DNA of 34,036 nt. Source: Verrucomicrobiota bacterium. Lineage in GTDB: Bacteria > Verrucomicrobiota > Verrucomicrobiia > Limisphaerales > JACQFS01. This document shows positions 1 through 8,272 of the stretch, piece by piece (position 1 is the stretch's first letter; the number at the start of each line of letters is the position of its first letter). The stretch spans positions 1 to 34,036 of the forward strand of contig JACQFS010000086.1 in the NCBI GenBank assembly GCA_016199935.1, given 5' to 3'. The notes under the pieces were generated by a model. It was given only the letters and a program-made list of their open reading frames with translations, was not told where the DNA came from and made no database searches. The translations under genes and the position numbers were made by a program.

Positions 1-133
1 GCTCGGGGCCCACGTCGCCGAAGTGCGGCCAGACAAAAAAATAGTTCAGAACCAGAAACGCCGCGACCGCGACGACGACGACGAGCCGCTGCTCGCCGGG
101 GCGCAGGTTCAGCTTGTCGAGCGGGTTCGTCAT
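1..133 (-). CDS. GspM/PilO-like secretion or pilus protein, partial
   Basis: Only the first 44 codons are visible; the rest lies beyond the left edge. The peptide starts MTNPLDKLNLRPGEQRL and runs straight into one hydrophobic segment (about residues 17-37), the layout of a bitopic inner-membrane GspM or PilO protein with a short cytoplasmic tail. The ATG overlaps the TGA of the upstream PilM/PilN-like gene (ATGA), so it belongs to the same operon. In type II secretion and type IV pilus machines, the protein after GspL/PilN is GspM/PilO, and the assignment rests mainly on that order. The periplasmic domain that would confirm the family is not in the window. Confidence 0.6.
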   Translation of the reverse strand, partial: MTNPLDKLNLRPGEQRLVVVVAVAAFLVLNYFFVWPHFGDVGPE

Positions 134-1503
134 TCGACCTCCGAGCGTTTGATGTCGGCGGAAAAGCTCCACGTGACCTTGTCGGCGCGGATCGCCTGCT
201 GCGGCGGGTTGACCTTCTGGAAAAACGCCGCGCCATTCGTGTCCGATGAGGCGCCGACCATCGCGCGGTTGTATTCGGTCACCTTGCCGACCGCGTCGGA
301 ACCGGCGTCGCCGTAGAGCATCACGCTCTTGCCGCGCGAAATGGAGAACGAGGTGAGCCGCAGATCCTCCGGCAGCAGCCCGGCGGAAATTTTCCACGCG
401 TCGAGCGCGGCATACTTGAGGTTCAACTGCTCCTGCAGCACCTGCACCTTGGCCTTCAACTGGACGGCGTTGGTGTAGCTGCCGCTCAACGCCGCCATCT
501 TCGCCTCGACACCGCCGCGCTGCCACTGGATCACCTGGCTCCAGCCGAGATAGAGCGCCACGAGCACCACATACGCCACGACCACCGCGCCGAGGCCGCG
601 CATCCAGACGCGGTCCACGAGTTGTTGGCGGTAGCGCGTGACAAACTCCGGCGGCAGCAAATTCGCGCGCGCGCCCTCGCCGGCCGCGTGGCGCGCGGAC
701 GCCTCGGCCAGTTCCCGGCCGGCCGGCGGCGCGACGATGTTCGTCGCGGCATCAAGTCCGGCGAGCGATCGGAAATTTTCCGCGAGCGCGTCCTCCGCCA
801 CGAGGTGCAGCACGGGCGGCGCGGTGAGCCAGCCCTCGAGTTCGCCGCTCCAGGCCATGTTGCCGAGCTGCTCGCGCAGGACCGGCCCGGCCTGTTCGGT
901 CTTCGGCAGGTGGATGAGGATCAGCTCGCGCAGCACGCCGCCATACCACCACGCGGTGAAGCAGTGAAATTTTTCCCCGACCGCACTGGGGTAGAGCCAC
1001 ACGCCATCGCCGGAAATTTTCGTCGCGAGCAGCTCGTGGAGGAACGGCAGCTCGAGCCGGTCGGCGAGGTAGCCCTTGGCCTCGAGCTTGCCGAGGAACT
1101 CCTCGACGAGCGGGCGCGCGACGAGGATGACGATGGCGGGCTGGAGATTGTCCGGCGTGCGCGGCAGCAGCTCGAAGCTCCACACGATCTGGTTGACGGG
1201 CAGTGGCGAAACTTTTTCCAACTGCAACTCGATCATCGCCTGCGCCTCGGCGGCGTCCGCGGCGGGCAGGTGCAGCACGCGCAGAAAAACCTGCTCGGGC
1301 GGGAGCCACGCGACGTTGAGCCGCGGCTGAATGAGCGTGCGCCAGTCCTTCGCGATGGTCTTCGCGGGCAGCGCGCCGGCGACGGGACCGGCATGCTCGG
1401 CGTTGAGGGAAAGCTTCTGGCTGCCGGTGGCGAACTGCCACAGCTCCTGGCGTTCCTCGCCGAGGTTCAGCACGTTGCAGGAATGGGGGCGCGCCTGCTT
1501 CAT
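130..1503 (-). CDS. PilM-PilN-like fusion (GspL-type) assembly protein
   Basis: Predicted inner-membrane platform component of a type II secretion or type IV pilus system, linking the cytoplasmic ATPase to periplasmic parts. Residues 1 to about 260 resemble the cytoplasmic actin-like PilM/GspL domain. A PilN-like NLLPPEF motif follows at about 281-287, then one membrane helix at about 303-325, a coiled segment rich in K/Q/L (335-365) and a small periplasmic ferredoxin-like region. At 457 aa it is longer than PilN (about 200) or PilM (about 350) alone, which fits a GspL-type fusion. ATGA overlaps join it both to the ATPase gene upstream and to the GspM/PilO-like gene downstream. The N-terminal half is divergent, and no actin-fold ATP-binding motif was identified with certainty. 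Confidence 0.7.
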   Translation of the reverse strand: MKQARPHSCNVLNLGEERQELWQFATGSQKLSLNAEHAGPVAGALPAKTIAKDWRTLIQPRLNVAWLPPEQVFLRVLHLPAADAAEAQAMIELQLEKVSPLPVNQIVWSFELLPRTPDNLQPAIVILVARPLVEEFLGKLEAKGYLADRLELPFLHELLATKISGDGVWLYPSAVGEKFHCFTAWWYGGVLRELILIHLPKTEQAGPVLREQLGNMAWSGELEGWLTAPPVLHLVAEDALAENFRSLAGLDAATNIVAPPAGRELAEASARHAAGEGARANLLPPEFVTRYRQQLVDRVWMRGLGAVVVAYVVLVALYLGWSQVIQWQRGGVEAKMAALSGSYTNAVQLKAKVQVLQEQLNLKYAALDAWKISAGLLPEDLRLTSFSISRGKSVMLYGDAGSDAVGKVTEYNRAMVGASSDTNGAAFFQKVNPPQQAIRADKVTWSFSADIKRSEVE

Positions 1504-3251
1504 GCGGGTTTGGTCCAGATTTCCGTCCGATCACCGACGAGCGACTTGAGATGCTCCTCGGTCTGCGTGACGCGCAAAACTTCCTCGATGGTCGTGATGC
1601 CGAGCTTCACCTTGTTCCAGCCGTCCACGCGCAACGTGCGCGTCCCCTGCTCCACCGCCTTGGCCATGAGCGTCGAGGCGGGGGCGCGGTTCATGATGAG
1701 CGGGCGGATGGATTCGTTAACGACCAGCAGTTCGTAAATGGCGAGCCGGCCCTGATAGCCGAGCATGCGGCACTCCTCGCACCCGGCGCCGCGATAAAAT
1801 TTCGTCGTGGCGATTTCGTCCGCGGGGAAACCGATCTTGAGCAGGTAGGTCGGCTCCACCATTTGCTCCACCTTGCAGTGCGGACAAATGGTGCGCACGA
1901 GGCGCTGCGCGAGGATCGCCTCGACCGACGACGCGACGAGGAACGGCTCGATGCCCATGTCAATGAGCCGCGTGAACGCGCTCGCGGAGTCGTTCGTGTG
2001 GAGCGTGGAGAAAACCAGGTGGCCCGTGAGCGCGGCGCGGATGGCGATCTCGGCAGTCTCGAGGTCGCGGATTTCGCCGACCATCACGACGTTCGGGTCC
2101 TGGCGGAGAATGTGGCGCAGGCCCATCGCGAACGTCAGCCCGATGTCCGAGCGCACGGAGATCTGGTTGATGCCCTTGAGCTCATATTCGACCGGTTCCT
2201 CAATGGTGATGATGCGCTTCTGCACCGAGTTGATCGTCGAGAGCGCGGCGTAGAGCGTGGTGGATTTGCCCGAGCCGGTCGGGCCGGTGACGAGCAGGAT
2301 GCCGTGCGGCTTGATGATGAGCTCGCGCAAGGCCGCCTCGTCGCGCGGCGCGAAGCCGAGCTTGTCGAGGCTCATGAAAATTTTCCCACGTGTCAGCAGA
2401 CGCAGCGAGACGCTTTCGCCATAGACCGTCGGCACGGTCGAGACGCGGATGTCGAGTTCCTCGCCCTTGATGCGGACGTTGATGCGGCCGTCCTGCGGCA
2501 GGCGCTTCTCGGCGATGTTCATCCCCGACATGACCTTGATGCGCGAGATGATCGCGGCCTGAAAACGTTTCAACTGCGCCGGCATCGGCGTCTGATGCAG
2601 GATGCCGTCAATGCGGTAGCGGATGCGCAGCTCGTCCTCGGACGGCTCGAAGTGAATGTCCGTCGCGCGATCCTTGAACGCCTCCCACACGACCTGGTTC
2701 ACGAACTTGATGACGCTGGCCTCCTGGTCGTCCTCGGTGATCTCCTTGTCGTTGGCGATCTCGAGTTCCATCGTCTCCTCGCCGGCCATCTCGTCGAGGG
2801 TCTCGGCGCCGACGCCGTAGTATTTCTTGAGCGACTTCTCGATCTCCGCGGCGGGAGCGAGCGCGAACTTCACCGGGGACCGGGCGTCGAACTGCACGGC
2901 GTTGAGCAGCGCGTTGTTGAACGGATTGGAGACGGCGACGGTGAGCGTCTCGTTTTCAAAACTGATCGGCAGCGCGCCGAACTGGAAGGCGACCTTGGTG
3001 GAAATCTTGTTCCGCACGGCCGGCTCGACGGTGACTTTTTTCAGGTCGAGAAACGCCCAGCCGAGCGTGGCGGCAAGCTGCTGGAGAAAAATATCCTCGG
3101 CCACGCCGCGCTCGCGGCACATGAAGGTGAAAAGGGATTCGGGGGAGCCGCTCTCGGCGGCGACGCGCCACGCTTTCAGCCATTCGTCGAACTGGCCGGA
3201 CGTGGCAAGCTGGGCGCGTTCAAAGACGCTTTTGATGGATGGCAACGCCAT
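1500..3251 (-). CDS. type II secretion / type IV pilus assembly ATPase (GspE/PilB family)
   Basis: Hexameric cytoplasmic ATPase that powers pilus or pseudopilus extension. Residues 1-145 form an N-terminal GspE/MshEN-like domain. The catalytic half shows Walker A GPTGSGKST (323-331), an Asp box near IITIEEPVEY (347-356), Walker B VVMVGEIRD (388-396) and the His box STLHTNDSASA (415-425). A four-cysteine zinc site typical of PilB/GspE is present (C456, C459, C491, C494). The length of 583 aa is normal for the family. It is the first visible gene of the operon and overlaps the next by 4 bp. No strong Shine-Dalgarno sequence precedes the ATG. Whether the machine is a pilus or a type II secretion system cannot be settled without the pilin and secretin genes. 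Confidence 0.95.
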   Translation of the reverse strand: MALPSIKSVFERAQLATSGQFDEWLKAWRVAAESGSPESLFTFMCRERGVAEDIFLQQLAATLGWAFLDLKKVTVEPAVRNKISTKVAFQFGALPISFENETLTVAVSNPFNNALLNAVQFDARSPVKFALAPAAEIEKSLKKYYGVGAETLDEMAGEETMELEIANDKEITEDDQEASVIKFVNQVVWEAFKDRATDIHFEPSEDELRIRYRIDGILHQTPMPAQLKRFQAAIISRIKVMSGMNIAEKRLPQDGRINVRIKGEELDIRVSTVPTVYGESVSLRLLTRGKIFMSLDKLGFAPRDEAALRELIIKPHGILLVTGPTGSGKSTTLYAALSTINSVQKRIITIEEPVEYELKGINQISVRSDIGLTFAMGLRHILRQDPNVVMVGEIRDLETAEIAIRAALTGHLVFSTLHTNDSASAFTRLIDMGIEPFLVASSVEAILAQRLVRTICPHCKVEQMVEPTYLLKIGFPADEIATTKFYRGAGCEECRMLGYQGRLAIYELLVVNESIRPLIMNRAPASTLMAKAVEQGTRTLRVDGWNKVKLGITTIEEVLRVTQTEEHLKSLVGDRTEIWTKPA

Positions 3252-3503
3252 TTAGTTTCGCGGACAACTCAACACGGACAACCGCAGCAATTACTACGGC
3301 GCAAGCTAGGGAAAGTTGCGGTGCGGGTCAAAGGTTTATCCGGCGGCATTCGCGTTTGCCGCCGCAAAGGGATCAGTCGCAGATTTCTTTTGCGCTTCGG
3401 AAAACGATTGCGCCAACGCGCTGCTTGCGCTTCACTTCACCCGTTCGGAAAGAAGACTATGTAAAACTCACCCAAAAACAAATTTGCGGCTTCGGCTGCT
3501 GTT
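3252..3503. other. intergenic region upstream of the pilB/gspE-like gene
   Basis: This is the left part of the roughly 430-bp gap between the divergent ATPase and secreted-protein genes. It should hold the promoter of the secretion/pilus operon, but I could not identify convincing -35/-10 boxes. No RNA gene or small ORF with a good ribosome binding site was found. The right part of the gap is occupied by the palindromic elements described separately. Confidence 0.5.
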
Positions 3504-3605
3504 CAACTCGAAACTAGCACTTTCACTCAGCGGACAGCTTTCGAGGCACGCCCCATCGGGCGTGCCTGAAAGCGTTCCGTTGAGGGCATGCTAGTGCCTG
3601 AGTTG
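3504..3605. repeat. long imperfect palindrome (about 102 bp)
   Basis: The two arms can fold into one long hairpin. The core is a perfect 10-bp stem AGGCACGCCC (3544-3553) / GGGCGTGCCT (3558-3567) with a CATC loop. Outwards, GCTTTC (3537-3542) pairs with GAAAGC (3568-3573) after a one-base bulge, ACTAGCA (3513-3519) pairs with TGCTAGT (3589-3595), and CAACTC (3504-3509) pairs with GAGTTG (3600-3605), with short mismatched stretches between. It lies upstream of the exported 795-aa protein. It looks like a mobile or REP-type palindromic element rather than a terminator, as no gene ends here. Confidence 0.75.
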
Positions 3606-3627
3606 GGGCGTGAGTAGGTCACGCCCC
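3605..3627. repeat. short hairpin adjoining the long palindrome
   Basis: A perfect 9-bp inverted repeat, GGGGCGTGA (3605-3613) / TCACGCCCC (3619-3627), with a 5-nt loop. It directly abuts the larger palindrome and ends 54 bp before the ATG at 3682, so it falls in the probable 5' leader of the secreted-protein gene. Its core GGCGTG is shared with the first hairpin. Confidence 0.65.
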
Positions 3628-3681
3628 TATTGTTTGAGCAGCTCGTTCCGCGAATGAGATCCAAGAAAGGACCAGTTCAAA

Positions 3682-6069
3682 ATGAAACCGAATCGAATTA
3701 AGCTTCTTTACCTTGCGGGCTTTGTCGCCCTGGCCGTGGCAGCCGGCAAATCAATGGCCGGGACCGTTGCGCCGTATCAGAATGTCACCCCTGCCTCCGA
3801 TCTGCCCACCAATTACAGCATCGGAAAACTGGTTCCGTATCCGTCTTCACCTGCTACGTTTTCGCCTTCAGCTTCGCCAAGCCCTTTGACAAGTTTTCAG
3901 GGCTTGGACGACGACAACACTCAGATCCCTCCGGATACTCAAGGGGCGGTCGGGCCGAACCATGTGATGACAATGTTGAACACTCAGGTTCGAATCCAAA
4001 ACCGAACGGGCACCACGAACTTCCTAACGCAATCACTGGCGAGCTGGTGGTCGAGCTTGGGAACGTTCAATTTTATCACGGACCCCAGAGTGCTCTATGA
4101 TCCTTACCGGCAACGGTGGATTGCGATGACAATTACCGAGCCGCCGCCCTTTGCCGCAAATGCGTCTATTCTTGTCGGCGTCTCGCAAACCAGTGACCCA
4201 ACCGGCGGATGGTATCGTTTCAGAATTGCGGTGGACCCAACTACGGCGCTTTGGGCGGACTATCCCTCGGTGGGCTTCAACAGCAATTGGATTGTCGCCA
4301 CGGTTAATATGACCACAAATCGAGTCACGAATTCCGGTGGATTTGCAAACGCGCGAGTTTACGCATTCAACAAGACGAACCTTTACGCAGGTGGCACGAA
4401 TTATTCCGTTACAAATCTTTCCCCGAGCTTGGGAGGAACACTCGTTCCGGCCACAACTCAAGACCCAAGCCTGACGACGATGTATCTCGTCCAGACGTGG
4501 GCGACCAACTTGGTGATTAGCGGGAGCACCAATGGTTATCTTAGGCTTTATACCATCACCGGCAACCCTGGAAGCGAACTGCTTACCGCTACACTGTTTT
4601 TTCCGTCTGGGCAGCCTTGGGCGGATGTGCCGCCAACGGGCATCTCCGGGCCACAATCAAATTCGACAGTCAAAATTCACTGTGGCGATTCGCGCATGCA
4701 GAACGTCGTGTATCGAAATGGTTATCTGTGGTGTGCGCAGACCGTGTTTCTGCCATTCAACGCCGCGACTCATTCGGCTGTCCAGTGGTGGCAGATCGGT
4801 CCGGGCGATGGATCCGTGAGCCAAGTCGGCCGACTCGAAGACACTGCCGCAACGCTGTTTTATGCTTTCCCTTCAATCGCCGTTAATCGCTTCGGCGACG
4901 CCCTCATTGGTTATTCGACTTTCTCCACCAACCAGTATGCGAGCGGAGCCTATTCCTACCGGGAATTCAATGACCCACCGGGCACGCTGAGGCCAAGTGT
5001 CGTCCTCAAATCCGGGCAGGGAGTTTATTACAAAACTTTTGGAGGCGGTCGAAACCGGTGGGGAGACTTAAGTGCGACCGTAACAGACCCGTTGAACGAC
5101 GCGGACTTTTGGACCGTGCAGGAATACGCGGCCACGCCGAACGGAACCGGCGCAAGTGACGGAGACGGGCGCTTTGGAGTCTGGTGGGGCAACGCCGTCA
5201 TCACTCCAACCAATGACAATTTTGTCGGGAGTGCCTTAATCTCCGGCGGGGAAGTCTTCGTGCCCGGAACCAACACCAAAGCAACGCCAGAAACCGGCGA
5301 GCCAAGCCATGCCGGTGTCAACAACCCGCCCTCGGTCTGGTATCGGTGGGTCGCTCCCACCAACGGCAGTGTTTCCTTGGATATTCGGACGAACACTTTC
5401 GACACGGTGCTTGCCGTTTATGCCGGCTCGTCGTTGACCAACCTCACTGCGCTCGCCTCGGATCACGGCAGCGCCGGAAGCGGAGCCAGCAAGCTCGTGT
5501 TCACGGCGACCAATGGCGTGACCTATCAAATTGCGGTGGCTGGCTTCGCCAACGCTTCAGGTAGCTTCACCCTGCATCTGATTCAGCCGACGGCTCCGAT
5601 GTTCGCCAATAACCCGGCCAGCACCAACGCCGTGGTCGGCGAAAACGTGACCCTTTATTCACTGGCGGTCGGCATCCCAACGCCCGCCTACCAGTGGCGT
5701 TTTCAGGGAACAAACATTTCAGGAGCGACTTCCAGCAACTTCACCAGAACCAATGTTCAGACCAATCAGGCGGGCGATTATCTCGCTGTGGCCACGAACA
5801 CTTCTGGGGCTGCTACGAGTTCTGTCGCCACCCTGCTCGTGTTCACCAACGCCCAGGCCAAACTCAGTGCGTGGGGCGTCGTGACCAACACCTATCAGTT
5901 CACCGTCACGGGAATCACCAACCGCAGCTACGTCGTGGAGGCGAAGACCAACATCGCGACGAACTTCACCTGGCTGACCTTGAAAACTAACATCTCGCCC
6001 TACATCTACATTGACCTGGACCTGACCAATTTCCCGATGCGCGTTTATCGCGTGAGATTTCTGCCCTGA
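3682..6069 (+). CDS. secreted Thr/Asn-rich protein with pre-peptidase-like and Ig-like domains
   Basis: Function unknown. An N-terminal signal peptide (K/R at 3-7, hydrophobic 8-22, cleavage near SMAG at 24-27) marks it for export. Residues of about 60-500 form a large beta-rich region with no recognised catalytic motif. Residues of about 510-625 resemble the pre-peptidase C-terminal fold (NDNF...SVWYRWVAP...TFDTVLAVYAG). About 630-720 is an Ig-like domain (YQWRFQGTNISGA ... AGDYLAVATN). It ends VYRVRFLP without a sorting helix. The gene has an AAGGA ribosome site 10 bp before the ATG. Its codon use is visibly less GC-rich than that of the flanking genes. It lies 18 bp upstream of a PEP-CTERM gene, probably in one transcript. 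Confidence 0.85.
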   Translation: MKPNRIKLLYLAGFVALAVAAGKSMAGTVAPYQNVTPASDLPTNYSIGKLVPYPSSPATFSPSASPSPLTSFQGLDDDNTQIPPDTQGAVGPNHVMTMLNTQVRIQNRTGTTNFLTQSLASWWSSLGTFNFITDPRVLYDPYRQRWIAMTITEPPPFAANASILVGVSQTSDPTGGWYRFRIAVDPTTALWADYPSVGFNSNWIVATVNMTTNRVTNSGGFANARVYAFNKTNLYAGGTNYSVTNLSPSLGGTLVPATTQDPSLTTMYLVQTWATNLVISGSTNGYLRLYTITGNPGSELLTATLFFPSGQPWADVPPTGISGPQSNSTVKIHCGDSRMQNVVYRNGYLWCAQTVFLPFNAATHSAVQWWQIGPGDGSVSQVGRLEDTAATLFYAFPSIAVNRFGDALIGYSTFSTNQYASGAYSYREFNDPPGTLRPSVVLKSGQGVYYKTFGGGRNRWGDLSATVTDPLNDADFWTVQEYAATPNGTGASDGDGRFGVWWGNAVITPTNDNFVGSALISGGEVFVPGTNTKATPETGEPSHAGVNNPPSVWYRWVAPTNGSVSLDIRTNTFDTVLAVYAGSSLTNLTALASDHGSAGSGASKLVFTATNGVTYQIAVAGFANASGSFTLHLIQPTAPMFANNPASTNAVVGENVTLYSLAVGIPTPAYQWRFQGTNISGATSSNFTRTNVQTNQAGDYLAVATNTSGAATSSVATLLVFTNAQAKLSAWGVVTNTYQFTVTGITNRSYVVEAKTNIATNFTWLTLKTNISPYIYIDLDLTNFPMRVYRVRFLP

Positions 6070-6087
6070 GTGCGAAAGTAGGTTCGT

Positions 6088-6609
6088 ATGAAAAAACTTT
6101 TTCTCTTCTGCCTGCTCATCGCTGGCCCTCAGCTGGGCCGGACGCAGGGCACCGTCTTCTTCAATGTGTTCCTGGATGGCCCGAGCATGGTTCCGCCGAA
6201 CGCGAGTTCCAATACTGGATCAGGCAGCCTCAGCCTCAACGGTCTGGTTTTCAGTTACCTAATTCCCCTGCCCGGAGTCGCCGCAACTGCCGCGAGTATT
6301 TTCGGGCCGGCGTTTCCCGGTCAAACCGGCCCGGAACTGGCTGCTTTGAATCGCGTGCTCGTGGCACCGGGAATCAATGGTGAACCCGGCCTGGTAAGTT
6401 TTTCCGGCAACCGGATGTTGAACTCCGGCGAGATTGACCAACTGAACGCGGGCTTGTGGTATGTCGTCGTGAACACAACCGGGTTTCCGGGTGGCGAACT
6501 GCGCGGCCAGATCGTCGGCGTGCCGGAGCCGGGCACCGTGGCGCTGCTTCTCCTCGGATTGCTTTTTACGTGCGCGGTTCGCGGTCGGTTGAAACCGAAT
6601 TTCAGATGA
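6088..6609 (+). CDS. CHRD-domain protein with PEP-CTERM sorting signal
   Basis: Exported protein of 173 aa. It has a signal peptide (MKKLFLFCLLIAG, cleavage near residue 20). The CHRD-like domain at about 23-140 ends with the typical segment WYVVVNTTGFPGGELRGQI. The C-terminus is a PEP-CTERM signal: VPEPGT (about 144-149), a hydrophobic helix, then an Arg/Lys-containing tail. PEP-CTERM proteins are known substrates of exosortase, which cleaves the tail during export; exosortase is not in this window. The gene follows the 795-aa secreted protein by 18 bp and is followed by a strong terminator hairpin. The role is unknown; a surface or matrix protein is the reasonable inference. Confidence 0.9.
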   Translation: MKKLFLFCLLIAGPQLGRTQGTVFFNVFLDGPSMVPPNASSNTGSGSLSLNGLVFSYLIPLPGVAATAASIFGPAFPGQTGPELAALNRVLVAPGINGEPGLVSFSGNRMLNSGEIDQLNAGLWYVVVNTTGFPGGELRGQIVGVPEPGTVALLLLGLLFTCAVRGRLKPNFR

Positions 6610-6650
6610 AAGCCGCGGCGCGTTTCGTTTCACGCGTCGCGGCTTTGCCG
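6609..6650. terminator. bidirectional intrinsic terminator hairpin
   Basis: A 15-bp stem with one mismatch (6609-6623 with 6632-6646, AAAGCCGCG...CGCGGCTTT) and an 8-nt loop. The A-rich left foot and T-rich right foot allow termination on both strands. It sits between the convergent PEP-CTERM gene and fibronectin type III gene. Confidence 0.8.
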
Positions 6651-6669
6651 TTTCACCCCGGCTCCGGCC

Positions 6670-7596
6670 TCACGTCTCCGTCACCGTCACCGTGTTGCTG
6701 AAATGCCCCTCGCCGCTGTCGTTCACCCCGCGCACTTTGTAGGTGTGCAGGCCGGCGGTGACGTTCTCCAGCAGCTTTTCCAACTCACCATCGGTGCGGT
6801 CGAGCAGCGTGAACTCGCTCGCGCCCGGTGCTTTTTCCCAGAGCTGGTAGCGGGCGGAACGCGCGGCGGCGGTCCAACTCAGCTTGTAGCGACGGCTGCC
6901 GAGCGATTGCACGGTGAGGGTCGTGACGCCGTCGGGGCGGTCCTGCGCGCCCGGCGGTTTGAAGCCGAAGGTGATCCAGCGCGGATCGAGCGCGTCGAGT
7001 TTCTGTTCGAGTTCGCCGTGCAGGCCGTGCAGGCGGCGGCGCAAGGCTTCCTCGGTGAGGTTGCGCGTGTTCAACGCGCCGTCCTTTTTCACGATGGTGG
7101 GTTTGACGCCGGTGGTGTCGTCGGTCACGGCGGCATCGAGGGCGTCGAGCAACGCCTGGGCGCGGGCGGCGGTGTATTTGTAACGGTCGTCGGGCACGGC
7201 CAGCGTGGGGTGCTCGGTGAGGTATTTCTTTTGCGCGCGGAGCATGGGCATGAGCTTGTCCTCGCCGTTGGGCACGGCGAGGGTCTGGTCGCTGAAGCCG
7301 GCCTCCGTCCACGCAGCGGAGGGTTTCTTGCCGAGGGTCGGAATGAGGAGTTGCTTGGCGGTCATCAGCCAGGCGCGGGCGTTGTCGCGGGCGATGCGCA
7401 GGTCGCGGTAGGCGTCGCGCACTTTCTTGTCGGCACCGTCGAAGGCGAGGCGCGCGTCGCTGAACGCCTGCGCGTCGGACAAGATGACCGGGTTCCGGTT
7501 TTGCAGGAGGCCCAGGGTGTCCTGAAGCTGCTCGGCCCCGTCGGCGGCGTTGAAGCCGAGCGTTTCGAGGTCGTCGAGGTTTTCGGGGAGTTGCAT
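6670..7596 (-). CDS. fibronectin type III domain protein of unknown function
   Basis: No signal peptide is visible. The first two thirds (from MQLPENLDDLETLGF) are helical and charged, with no recognised motif. The last 80 residues form a fibronectin type III domain (SRRYKLSWTAAARSARYQLWEKAP ... TYKVRGVNDSGEGHFSNTV is its core, split here for length). I chose the ATG at 7596 because GAAAGGAA lies about 11 bp upstream. The frame stays open to an ATG at 7734, which would add 46 residues including DDPRLRWGMPGLRYGRP. That stretch also looks translated and may be a short upstream protein or a genuine N-terminus. FN3 domains generally bind proteins or carbohydrates; the role here is unknown. Confidence 0.7.
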   Translation of the reverse strand: MQLPENLDDLETLGFNAADGAEQLQDTLGLLQNRNPVILSDAQAFSDARLAFDGADKKVRDAYRDLRIARDNARAWLMTAKQLLIPTLGKKPSAAWTEAGFSDQTLAVPNGEDKLMPMLRAQKKYLTEHPTLAVPDDRYKYTAARAQALLDALDAAVTDDTTGVKPTIVKKDGALNTRNLTEEALRRRLHGLHGELEQKLDALDPRWITFGFKPPGAQDRPDGVTTLTVQSLGSRRYKLSWTAAARSARYQLWEKAPGASEFTLLDRTDGELEKLLENVTAGLHTYKVRGVNDSGEGHFSNTVTVTET

Positions 7597-7734
7597 GGAG
7601 TGTATGGTTCCTTTCGGATGATTGAGGTTTGGCGGATTGGTGATGTAAGAGGGCAAAGGGCGGCCGTAGCGCAGGCCGGGCATTCCCCAGCGCAGGCGCG
7701 GGTCGTCAAATCTCGGGTATTCGGGGTCGGGCAT

Positions 7735-7798
7735 GGATCAAAGGCATGGAAAAGTGGGGGTTGGCGGCAAGAATGGCTCTTTTTGACCATTTTCAAGG
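7735..7798. other. left flank of the 41-bp repeat array
   Basis: Gene-free flank between the FN3 gene and the array. The segment 7758-7798 has the unit length and weak similarity to the repeat (TTGGCGGCAAGAAT, then a T-run), and may be a decayed seventh unit. No promoter motif was identified. Confidence 0.4.
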
Positions 7799-8044
7799 TT
7801 CCGGCGCGCAGGAAGCACGATGAAAGGCTTTTGGCGAGGTTCCCGCGTGTCGGGAGCACGAAAAATGGCCTTTTTCGACGTTCCGGCGCGTTGGAAGGAG
7901 GACAAAAGGCTTTTGCCGGCGTTCCGGCGCGCGGGAAGGACGTTGGAGAAGTTTTTTTGGCGTTCCGATTGGCGGGAAGAACGAAAAAGGAGCGCGGACG
8001 AGGTTCCAGCGGGCGGGAACCCCGAAAAAAGGAAAACGACGCGC
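7799..8044. repeat. tandem array, six units of exactly 41 bp
   Basis: Units begin at 7799, 7840, 7881, 7922, 7963 and 8004, with no length variation. Each opens with the dyad TTCC-N8-GGAA (GGGA in unit 2), with N8 mostly GGCGCGCG. It continues with an A-rich piece, then AAAGGCTTTTG-like sequence. Units differ at many positions, so the array is old, yet the period is kept. Because 41 is not a multiple of three, this is not a repeated protein; open frames across it on both strands are by-products. It lies between the divergent FN3 and GDSL-esterase genes. It is not CRISPR-like, as there are no unique spacers. Confidence 0.85.
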
Positions 8045-8272
8045 TGCCGGCGACTGGCCCCCCGGTCGGGTGGCTCCATTTCCCAAGCGGTCGCGGAACA
8101 CCGCAAGGGCGTGACGGTTGGCGAACGTGCCTTCATGGAATGACGCGGACTTTCGCGCCATGCCGGGGGATGTCAATTTTTTATTGGACGGTCGGTTCAG
8201 GCTCGCGCGCCGCCAGCCGGTTGCCGGCGAGAGCATTTCCGCTTTGTCTTCCAATGCGAAGGCGGGTTAAAA
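8045..8272. other. gene-free leader of the GDSL esterase gene
   Basis: 228 bp between the array and the esterase start. It should contain the esterase promoter. I saw no convincing promoter boxes, no RNA gene and no further repeat unit. AAGGCGG just before 8273 can act as the ribosome binding site. Confidence 0.4.

Noticed and set aside
1551-3464. 637-aa open frame on the plus strand opposite the ATPase gene
   Set aside because: It is antisense to a clear GspE/PilB gene, is made of Arg/Asp/Glu/His-rich low-complexity sequence typical of GC-rich shadow frames, and has no family resemblance.
7799-8044. CRISPR array
   Set aside because: There are no conserved repeats separated by unique spacers, units are contiguous, and no cas genes are present.
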